A program made the translations under genes and the position numbers. The notes below the pieces were generated by a model that was not told the origin of the DNA, made no database searches, and saw only the letters and a list, made by a program, of their open reading frames with translations. This document shows positions 24,649-30,615 of a stretch of 30,615 nucleotides of DNA, piece by piece. The stretch lies in contig CAYJPK010000019.1 of NCBI GenBank assembly GCA_964372035.1, positions 1-30,615 of the forward strand. Direction: 5' to 3'. Source of the DNA: CAYJPK01 sp964372035. GTDB taxonomy: Bacteria > Desulfobacterota > Desulfovibrionia > Desulfovibrionales > Desulfovibrionaceae. The stretch's first letter is position 1. Every line of letters starts with the position of its first letter.

Positions 24649-26566
24649 TAGAAAAATTAGATTAATGCCGCCTGATTTATGCAATCAAATTGCTGCAGGC
24701 GAAGTTGTTGAACGTCCAGCCAGTGCTCTCAAAGAATTAGTTGAAAATAGCCTTGATGCTGGCGCCAAAAATATTGATGTTTATATTGAAAATGGTGGTC
24801 AATCCTTAATAAGGGTAAGTGATGATGGCAGTGGAATAGCTAAAGACGAATTAGAGCTTGCTATCACACGTCATGCGACGAGTAAACTCTATAACTTCAA
24901 TGATTTATATAATATAAACTCCTTTGGCTTTCGTGGTGAAGCTTTGCCAAGTATTGCTTCAGTTTCACGCTTTCGTCTTGAAAGTGCGTGGGAAGGACAA
25001 GGAAATTTCATTGAAATTGAAAATGGTCGTATAGTAAAACAAGGTGCTTCAGCCTTGCAAAAGGGTACAATTATTGAAGTTCGTGATTTGTTTGTTACTG
25101 TTCCAGCCCGTTTAAAATTTATGAAGAGTGCAGCAACAGAGCTTAAGAAAATCCAACAAAGCATGCTTCGCCTTGCCTTAATCAATTCAAATATTGGCTT
25201 TAGTCTAAATTCAGCAGGTAAAGAACTTTTCCATTTTTCAAGTAAGCAAAATTTGCTTAGTCGGCTACAGACCTTATGGCCAAATCATGTAATGGAGAAT
25301 TTACTTTTAGTTGATTTGAAGACTCATGGTATTCGTGTGCATGGTTATTGTGCTAATCCTGATGTTAGCCAAGTTCGCCCTGATAGAATTTTGCTTTATG
25401 TAAATGGTAGAGTTGTGCAAGATAAAACTATGCTTGCGGCAATTCGTGAAGCCTATCGTGGCAGAATTATTAGCAAAGACTATCCACTGTGTATATTATT
25501 TTTAGAAATAGCACCACATGATGTTGATGTTAATTTTCACCCAACAAAGAGAGAAGTACGTTTTATTGATGAGAAAAGTGTTTTTTCAGCTATTTATAAT
25601 GCCTTAAATAATGCCTTAAAGGCGCACGATTTAAACGTTGCTAATGTTGATATGCAAAATGTCTTTCCACAAAGCCAGAATATAAGTGAAAATAATACAA
25701 ATACCAGTCAAAATGGCTTTTGGGGAAATCTTGATAGAGAAGTCATCTTACCTAAAACTCAAAATAAACAAGAAAATATTGAAGAAATAGAATTTATTCC
25801 AGGTGCTTCGCTTGATTTAAACGATTTAGGGAATTTTAAAAGAAATGAATTTGTAAGTTCATCTTTTAATAAAAATGAATTAAATGAACCCGATAGTAGT
25901 TATTATGTAACAAATCAATCACAAAATTTTACAGATTTTACTAGAAATAATGATGAAAATAATCAAACTTTTAAAGCTCAAGATAGTTCAACTGAAAGTT
26001 CAAGTATTTCTTACGAAGCTAAAAATCCTTATATATCAGGCTATACTTACTTAGGTCAGATTTCTGATAAGTATTTAGCACTTAGCTCAAGCAAAGGGCT
26101 AAGCTTAGTTGATCAACATGTCGCACATGAATTAATTTTAGTTGAAAAATTAAGAAATTCAAAAAATAACATACAAAATTTGCTAATGCCAATAATCATT
26201 GAGTTACATGAAAGTGAGCATGATATTATAAACGAATTTCTTGATGGACTTCGTGAAATTGGTTTTGAAATTGCAATTAAAGGCGCAAAAAGCTTAGAAG
26301 TGAAAGCAATTCCATCTTGCCTTGATAGGGCAGGTGCTCAAAAAGCAATTACAGAAATTGTGCGTGGAGAGCGTGACGAGCTTGACTTATGGACAAGAAT
26401 TTCATGTTCAAATGCAATTAAATCAGGTGATAAATTAACTAATGATGAAGCTGCTGAAATAATTAAGAAATTTTTAACGCTTGGCAAAACTCATTGCCCG
26501 CATGGTAGACCATGTATTATAAATCTGGACATGAATGATTTAGATAAAATGTTTAAACGTAAATAA
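24641..26566 (+). CDS. mutL: DNA mismatch repair protein MutL (endonuclease type)
   Basis: A 641-residue mismatch-repair factor that links MutS to strand incision. The N-terminal GHKL ATPase has ELVENSLDAGA, VSDDGSGI, RHATSKL and GFRGEALPSIASVS. An Asn/Ser-rich linker covers about 345-460. The C-terminal domain has the metal-dependent nicking motif DQHVAHELILVE, fitting DQHAxxExxxxE with Val for Ala, and CPHGRP. It is thus of the endonuclease type found in bacteria without MutH. It starts within the preceding small gene. The linker shows strong AT bias. Confidence 0.95.
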   Translation: MNSRKIRLMPPDLCNQIAAGEVVERPASALKELVENSLDAGAKNIDVYIENGGQSLIRVSDDGSGIAKDELELAITRHATSKLYNFNDLYNINSFGFRGEALPSIASVSRFRLESAWEGQGNFIEIENGRIVKQGASALQKGTIIEVRDLFVTVPARLKFMKSAATELKKIQQSMLRLALINSNIGFSLNSAGKELFHFSSKQNLLSRLQTLWPNHVMENLLLVDLKTHGIRVHGYCANPDVSQVRPDRILLYVNGRVVQDKTMLAAIREAYRGRIISKDYPLCILFLEIAPHDVDVNFHPTKREVRFIDEKSVFSAIYNALNNALKAHDLNVANVDMQNVFPQSQNISENNTNTSQNGFWGNLDREVILPKTQNKQENIEEIEFIPGASLDLNDLGNFKRNEFVSSSFNKNELNEPDSSYYVTNQSQNFTDFTRNNDENNQTFKAQDSSTESSSISYEAKNPYISGYTYLGQISDKYLALSSSKGLSLVDQHVAHELILVEKLRNSKNNIQNLLMPIIIELHESEHDIINEFLDGLREIGFEIAIKGAKSLEVKAIPSCLDRAGAQKAITEIVRGERDELDLWTRISCSNAIKSGDKLTNDEAAEIIKKFLTLGKTHCPHGRPCIINLDMNDLDKMFKRK

Positions 26567-26571
26567 AAACT

Positions 26572-27066
26572 ATGAAGCAATTAGAATATAAATTTAATTC
26601 AGAACAAGAAACTATTGATTTTGCAGTGAAAATTTCAAATATTTTTCTTGATAACTTAGATAAATATAAATTACTACCTACAATTTTACTTTATGGTGAA
26701 ATGGGAGCTGGCAAGACTTGTTTTACTAGAGCTTTCGTTCGTAATTTGCCTGATGCACACCTAGCAGAAGTAGCAAGTCCAAGCTTTAGTTATGTCAATA
26801 ACTATCCTACAAAGCCAGAAGTTTTGCATGCTGATTTATTTAGGTTAGATGAAGATCTTATTTATCTACCTGAAGACATAGAAGATGCTTTTGAAATGTG
26901 TGAGCTTAATAAGGGTATTAATATCATTGAGTGGGCAGAGCGTATCCCATCAAAATTTCTACCAAAGAATAGACTAGACATTATAATCAAAGCATGTAAT
27001 ACTGACCGCCAGTTTTTAATCAAAGCTCATGGTGATGTAGCTTTAGACATAGTTAATTTATTATAG
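26572..27066 (+). CDS. tsaE: tRNA threonylcarbamoyladenosine synthesis ATPase TsaE
   Basis: A 164-residue P-loop ATPase that works with TsaB and TsaD to make the t6A modification at position 37 of ANN-decoding tRNAs. Walker A GEMGAGKT is at residues 42-49. The family segment ASPSFSYVNNY and the HADLFRLDE and IIEWAERIP motifs follow. The protein is slightly longer than common members. It lies 5 bases after mutL with no clear ribosome-binding site, so translation may depend on mutL. Confidence 0.93.
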   Translation: MKQLEYKFNSEQETIDFAVKISNIFLDNLDKYKLLPTILLYGEMGAGKTCFTRAFVRNLPDAHLAEVASPSFSYVNNYPTKPEVLHADLFRLDEDLIYLPEDIEDAFEMCELNKGINIIEWAERIPSKFLPKNRLDIIIKACNTDRQFLIKAHGDVALDIVNLL

Positions 27067-27074
27067 GTGGAGAA

Positions 27075-28286
27075 ATGCAAATACTTGTGCAAAAATTTGG
27101 TGGAACTTCTGTTGCTGATTTAGAGTGTATGAAAAAAGTTCGCCAAAAAGTTGTTTCTGCTCTCGAGCGTGGCTATAAAGTTGTTGTTGTATTATCAGCT
27201 AGATCTGGACATACCAACAGCTTGCTTGAACTTGCTTCTCAATATTCACCAGATCCTGACAAGGCAGAAGAAGATGCTCTTGTTTCAGTCGGTGAACAAG
27301 TTTCTGTAGCGTTATTTAGTATGATGCTTAAGGATACTGGGGTTAATGCTCGTTCAATTTTAGGCTGGCAAGTTCCAATTATTACTGATGATGTTCATGG
27401 AAGTGCTAGAATTTTAACTATTGACTCCACTAATATTATGAAAATGTTGGAAGAGCATGATGTTGTTGTTATGGCAGGTTTCCAAGGTGTGACTCAAGAG
27501 GGTAGAATTACTACACTTGGACGTGGTGGTTCTGATACATCTGCTGTGGCAATTGCTGCTGCACTTGGTTCTGTGGAATGTGAAATTTATACTGACGTTG
27601 AAGGTGTTTACACAACAGATCCTAATATGTGTTCTGTAGCGAGAAAGCTTGAGCGTGTTAGTTATGATGAAATGCTTGAAATGGCATCAATGGGCGCAAA
27701 GGTTTTACAAATCCGCTCTGTTGAATTTGCAAAAAAATATAATGTACCGGTTCATGTGCGATCTACTTTTTCTGAGATGCCAGGAACTATGGTTACTCAG
27801 GAGGACTCTATGATGGAAGCTGTATTAGTTTCTGGAATCGCTTATGATAAGGATCAAGCACGTGTTACACTTATTAGTGTGCCAGATCGTCCAGGGGTTT
27901 CAGCTGCCATATTTACACAATTATCTGAAAGTCAGATTTTAGTGGATATGATTATTCAAAAAGCAAGCCGTGAAGGCTTTACAGATATGACATTTACAAT
28001 TTCACGTAAACAACTTAAGCAAACAATTGCAGCAATCGAAAAGTTACGTGAAATTTTAGGTGATTTTGAGCTTGAATATGCTGATAATGTAAGTAAAGTT
28101 TCTGCTATTGGTGTTGGTATGCGTAACCACACTGGAGTTGCAGCTAAAGCATTTGAAGCATTATATTCTGAAAATATTAATATTCTTATGATTAGTACTT
28201 CTGAAATCAAAATCTCATGTTTGATTGAAGAAAAATATACGGAGTTAGCGGTACGCACCTTACATGATGCGTTTGAACTTGATTAA
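27075..28286 (+). CDS. lysC: Aspartate kinase
   Basis: A 403-residue enzyme that phosphorylates aspartate, the first step to lysine, threonine and methionine. The N-terminal amino-acid kinase domain has KFGGTSV (7-13), TLGRGGSDTSA and YTDVEGVYTTDP. Two ACT domains (about 262-403, with VPDRPGVSAAIF and GVGMRNHTGVAAKAF) bind the feedback effector, lysine and/or threonine. The length matches the alpha subunit of the alpha2beta2 type (Bacillus, Corynebacterium), and an internal start for a beta subunit is visible (see 27810-28286). GGTGGAG lies close ahead of the ATG, 8 bases after tsaE. Confidence 0.95.
   Translation: MQILVQKFGGTSVADLECMKKVRQKVVSALERGYKVVVVLSARSGHTNSLLELASQYSPDPDKAEEDALVSVGEQVSVALFSMMLKDTGVNARSILGWQVPIITDDVHGSARILTIDSTNIMKMLEEHDVVVMAGFQGVTQEGRITTLGRGGSDTSAVAIAAALGSVECEIYTDVEGVYTTDPNMCSVARKLERVSYDEMLEMASMGAKVLQIRSVEFAKKYNVPVHVRSTFSEMPGTMVTQEDSMMEAVLVSGIAYDKDQARVTLISVPDRPGVSAAIFTQLSESQILVDMIIQKASREGFTDMTFTISRKQLKQTIAAIEKLREILGDFELEYADNVSKVSAIGVGMRNHTGVAAKAFEALYSENINILMISTSEIKISCLIEEKYTELAVRTLHDAFELD
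27799..27804 (+). promoter_or_regulatory. Internal ribosome-binding site in lysC
   Basis: A perfect AGGAGG lies inside the lysC coding sequence, 5 bases ahead of an in-frame ATG (27810). It is stronger than the sites ahead of most genes in this window. Confidence 0.55.
27810..28286 (+). CDS. Possible aspartate kinase beta subunit from an internal start
   Basis: The in-frame ATG at lysC codon 246 would give a 158-residue protein containing only the two ACT regulatory domains. In Bacillus subtilis and Corynebacterium glutamicum, lysC makes a beta subunit in just this way from a start near codon 246-250, and alpha plus beta form the feedback-controlled enzyme. Support here is the perfect AGGAGG at 5-base spacing and the exact placement ahead of the ACT region. 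Expression is inferred. Confidence 0.5.
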   Translation: MMEAVLVSGIAYDKDQARVTLISVPDRPGVSAAIFTQLSESQILVDMIIQKASREGFTDMTFTISRKQLKQTIAAIEKLREILGDFELEYADNVSKVSAIGVGMRNHTGVAAKAFEALYSENINILMISTSEIKISCLIEEKYTELAVRTLHDAFELD

Positions 28287-28307
28287 TTAATTTTATGGGA
28301 GTTTGAG

Positions 28308-29990
28308 ATGAGTAGGAGTTTAGATATTTTAAAAAGACCTGAGTTTAGCCTTAACCGTAGTGCTTATAAGGCTATGGGCTATTCTGATGAAGATTTGAAA
28401 AGACCGATTATTGGTATTGCAAATTCATGGAATGATTTAACACCAGGGCACTTTAACTTACGTCAATTAGCTGAATTTGTTCGTAAAGGTATTTATCGTG
28501 CTGGTGGTGCTGCTTCTGAGTTTGGTGTTATTGCACCATGTGACGGAACTGCTCAAGGTCATATTGGTATGCACTATATTTTACCTTCACGTGATATTGT
28601 TGCAAATAGTATTGAGCTTATGACTCAAGCTCACCAGTTAGACGGCTTAGTTCTTTTAGGTTCTTGTGATAAAATTGTTCCTGGTATGCTTATTGCTGCT
28701 GCAAGACTTGGTATTCCTGCAATCGTGCTACCTGGTGGACCAATGCTTGGCGGTGTTGAGTTTGACGGTCGTAACGCTGATATGACTACTATGTCTGAAT
28801 CAATGGGCATGCTTGCAAAAGGTCTTATTGAGCAAGATACAATGGATAGATTAGAAGAACAATGCGTTCCAACTTGCGGCTCTTGTGCATTTTTGGGTAC
28901 AGCTAACTCAATGTGCTGTTTATCTGAAGCAATGGGTATGACATTACCTGATGGTGCTTTAACTCCTGCTGTTTATGCTGATCGCTTAAGAATGGCAGAA
29001 AAAACAGGTATGGCTATTGTTGATCTTGTAAAAAGAGACATTAAAGCTACTGATATTATTAATAGAGAATCACTTCGCAATGCTATCCGTGTTGCAATGG
29101 CAGCTGGCGCATCAACTAATGCTATTTTACACTTATCAGCTGTTGCTTATGAAATTGGCATTAGCGGCGATGAAATGATGAATATGTATGAAGAATTAGC
29201 TGAAACAACTCCGCAAGTTGCAAAGGTTAATCCTGCTGCTAAATATGACATGGAATCATTCCACCAATCTGGCGGTATTCCACGTGTTATGAAAGAAATC
29301 AGATCTCTTTTAAATACTGATTGTATGACAGTTGGTGGTAAAACAGTTGGTGAGGCTTTAGATAGTCACCGTGAATTATATAATGTAAACCGTGAAATTA
29401 TTAAAACACTTGATGATCCATTTAACGCATCAAAAGGTCTTTGTATCTTACGTGGTAACTTAGCACCTGAAACTGCTGTTACTAAACCTGCTGCAATTCA
29501 TGCTTCTATGTGGGACTTTACTGGTAAAGCTAGAGTTTTTGATGGAGAAGAAGCTGCAAATAAAGCTATTTTAGCAGGTGAAATCGTTGAAGGTGATGTT
29601 GTTGTAATTCGTTATGAGGGTCCAAAAGGTGGACCTGGTATGCGCGAAATGTATAAGGCTATGAAATACTTATACGGCATGGGTCTTGCGCTTAAGACAG
29701 GTCTTGTTACTGATGGTCGTTTCTCTGGTACTAACAATGGTTGCTTTGTTGGACATATTTCACCTGAAGCTGCTGATGGTGGACCGCTTGCGATTGTTGA
29801 AGAAGGCGATTTAATTACAATTAATATCCATGAGTCTAAATTACACTTGCATGTTAGCGATGAAGTAATTGCTGAAAGACTTAAAAACTGGAAAAAACCA
29901 CCTTATAAATTTAAACGTGGTTATTTAAGCATTTATGAGCGTATGGCAAGTTCTGCTGCTCAAGGTGCTGTTATGAAAGTTGATGATTAA
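28308..29990 (+). CDS. ilvD: Dihydroxy-acid dehydratase
   Basis: A 560-residue Fe-S dehydratase that converts 2,3-dihydroxy-isovalerate and its homologue to the 2-keto acids leading to valine, isoleucine and leucine. Family features are IANSWNDLTPGHFNLRQLA, GHIGMHYILPSRD, GSCDKIVPGM (C120), CVPTCGSCAFLGTANSM (C186, C190, C193) and LVTDGRFSGT with the catalytic serine. The cysteine seen in the PCNxHL motif of [2Fe-2S] plant-type enzymes is replaced here (PGHFNL), as in E. coli IlvD. The Edd and sugar-acid dehydratases share the fold, but the length and motifs favour IlvD. GGGAG lies 7 bases ahead of the ATG. It is the last gene of its run, followed by a strong terminator. Confidence 0.9.
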   Translation: MSRSLDILKRPEFSLNRSAYKAMGYSDEDLKRPIIGIANSWNDLTPGHFNLRQLAEFVRKGIYRAGGAASEFGVIAPCDGTAQGHIGMHYILPSRDIVANSIELMTQAHQLDGLVLLGSCDKIVPGMLIAAARLGIPAIVLPGGPMLGGVEFDGRNADMTTMSESMGMLAKGLIEQDTMDRLEEQCVPTCGSCAFLGTANSMCCLSEAMGMTLPDGALTPAVYADRLRMAEKTGMAIVDLVKRDIKATDIINRESLRNAIRVAMAAGASTNAILHLSAVAYEIGISGDEMMNMYEELAETTPQVAKVNPAAKYDMESFHQSGGIPRVMKEIRSLLNTDCMTVGGKTVGEALDSHRELYNVNREIIKTLDDPFNASKGLCILRGNLAPETAVTKPAAIHASMWDFTGKARVFDGEEAANKAILAGEIVEGDVVVIRYEGPKGGPGMREMYKAMKYLYGMGLALKTGLVTDGRFSGTNNGCFVGHISPEAADGGPLAIVEEGDLITINIHESKLHLHVSDEVIAERLKNWKKPPYKFKRGYLSIYERMASSAAQGAVMKVDD

Positions 29991-30013
29991 TTTTTATTTC
30001 TTATAGTTTGTTT

Positions 30014-30043
30014 AAAGGGCTTCATTTTTTGAAGCCCTTTTTT
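30014..30043 (+). terminator. Terminator after ilvD
   Basis: A 10-bp perfect stem (AAAGGGCTTC with GAAGCCCTTT) and a 7-base loop end in a T run, 24 bases after the ilvD stop. Confidence 0.92.
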
Positions 30044-30089
30044 GTTTTTTTATTGCTTTGTTTTTTTAGTTACTTTGTTTTCTTTACTC

Positions 30090-30239
30090 TTTTGGTGAGT
30101 TTGACACTTTATCTTTTTCATTTCTACTGTGTCAGCCAAATTTTTTCTTATACGCACGACCTTAAGGTCGCTTACGCAGAAAAAATTTGGCTTCCTTGTA
30201 GAAAGGAAAAATCTGAAAAGTTTGTCAAACTCACCAAAA
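30090..30239. repeat. 150-bp nested inverted repeat (MITE-like or structured element)
   Basis: Four nested pairings share one centre: 17 bp (30090-30106 with 30223-30239), 13 of 14 bp (30114-30127 with 30198-30211), 14 bp (30135-30148 with 30178-30191) and a central 14-base palindrome (30157-30170, CGACCTTAAGGTCG). About 51 base pairs form in a 150-base element. Ends read TTTTGGTGAGTTTGACA and its complement. No clear target-site duplication is seen. Confidence 0.85.
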
Positions 30240-30247
30240 ACCTAAAC

Positions 30248-30323
30248 ATTTGCGGTTTAATAAGTTTGCATCAAATTCATATTATATTCAATATGCAATT
30301 TGCAAACGTATTAAACCGCAAAT
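30248..30323. repeat. 76-bp hairpin element
   Basis: The outer arms are 15 bp and perfect (30248-30262 with 30309-30323, ATTTGCGGTTTAATA and its complement). An inner 7-bp pair (30264-30270 with 30301-30307) and a 6-bp pair (30278-30283 with 30290-30295) continue the stem. It lies 8 bases after the 150-bp element. Confidence 0.8.
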
Positions 30324-30371
30324 AATGTTGGGAATATTATAATTCATAGAAAGTGTCTAAGCCACCAATGC

Positions 30372-30386
30372 TATTAAACTGCAAAT
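30372..30386. repeat. Degenerate copy of the hairpin arm
   Basis: TATTAAACTGCAAAT matches the right arm of the 76-bp hairpin (30309-30323) at 14 of 15 bases, suggesting a relic of a second element. Confidence 0.5.
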
Positions 30387-30514
30387 ATAGTGTTAAAGGT
30401 ACAAAATTACAAAAAAGTCTAAGATATTAGTATATTATCTAATTTAACTGTATGAAGCTTATAAGCTGATTGCACTATTAATTATGAGTTTTATAGTTTA
30501 CTAAACTCGTGTTA

Positions 30515-30526
30515 TGTCACTCTGAG
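30515..30526. repeat. TGTCACTCTGAG repeat, copy 1
   Basis: This 12-base word recurs exactly at 30569-30580. It resembles the opening of widespread intergenic repeats of the GTCA-TCTGAG type. Confidence 0.55.
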
Positions 30527-30568
30527 CCTTAGGTACTTTTTTGTACAGTAACACAGAAATTCAAGTTC

Positions 30569-30615
30569 TGTCACTCTGAGGACTGAACGAAGTGAAGGAC
30601 GTGAGAGTCCATGTT
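30569..30615. repeat. REP-like repeat, copy 2, running to the window end
   Basis: TGTCACTCTGAG is followed by a segment containing GAACGAAGTGAAGGA and GAGAGTCC, the classic layout of dispersed intergenic repeats in many bacteria. It is cut by the window edge, so its full length is unknown. Confidence 0.6.

Larger units (their letters stand above)
29991..30615. other. Gene-free right flank rich in inverted repeats
   Basis: No believable gene is present on either strand. The stretch holds the ilvD terminator, a 150-bp nested inverted repeat (30090-30239), a 76-bp hairpin (30248-30323), a degenerate copy of that hairpin's arm (30372-30386), and two copies of TGTCACTCTGAG (30515 and 30569) ending in a REP-like sequence that runs off the window. 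Confidence 0.75.

Noticed and set aside
30008..30325. 105-codon open frame after ilvD
   Set aside because: It begins at a TTG just ahead of the ilvD terminator stem, runs through the terminator and both palindromic elements, has no ribosome-binding site and gives a low-complexity Phe-rich product. It is a by-product of inverted repeats.

Overview
The window is an AT-rich stretch of a bacterial chromosome. It is densely packed with housekeeping and metabolic genes and carries no phage, IS transposase, CRISPR array, rRNA or tRNA that I can see. Several things point to a Gram-negative, flagellated anaerobe of the Desulfovibrionaceae type, one of its low-GC members. These are a GT9 (LPS heptosyltransferase-like) enzyme, MotA/MotB stators, a TRAP transporter, a bacterioferritin close to the Desulfovibrio type as I remember it, and an acetyl-CoA carboxylase locus with a fused alpha-beta carboxyltransferase. 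The taxon is an inference from remembered family features, not from a search.

Layout. Bases 1-337 are non-coding, with a 54-bp direct repeat and a terminator. Bases 338-4020 (+) hold lplA, dinB, a GT9 glycosyltransferase and a small membrane protein. Two EamA-family transporters converge on a shared hairpin terminator (4157-5053 + and 5147-6055 -). A bacterioferritin gene follows (6263-6739 -). A minus-strand catabolic operon (11195 down to 6949) runs yhcH-type gene, Gfo/Idh/MocA oxidoreductase, dctQ, dctM, dctP. A second minus-strand operon (15108 down to 11446) runs nifU, nifS, dut, argD. From a 250-bp divergent intergenic region at 15109-15358, plus-strand genes run to 29990: motA, motB and a PilZ gene; an acetyl-CoA carboxylase set (accC, fused accA-accD, biotin carrier) with ssb; then ychF, an M23 peptidase, a small CxxC protein, mutL, tsaE, lysC and ilvD, closed by a strong terminator. 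Bases 29991-30615 are gene-free and full of inverted repeats.

How the genes work together. NifU and NifS form an Fe-S cluster assembly pair, which would serve IlvD (an Fe-S dehydratase) among others. AccC, AccAD and the carrier protein make malonyl-CoA. LysC, IlvD and ArgD belong to aspartate-family, branched-chain and arginine biosynthesis. The TRAP operon probably imports and processes a sugar acid such as a sialic acid relative; the substrate cannot be fixed from sequence. MotA, MotB and PilZ suggest a flagellar stator with c-di-GMP control.

Most notable observations: a strong internal ribosome-binding site and in-frame ATG in lysC (codon 246) that could make a separate regulatory subunit; a biotin carrier with two hammerhead-like halves, of which only the second keeps a Met-Lys turn; a NifU whose C-terminal Nfu domain has lost one cysteine of its CxxC; a TRAP-YhcH-oxidoreductase operon of unknown substrate; and a 150-bp nested inverted-repeat element near the right end. 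I did not find a clear-cut novel defence or mobile system.
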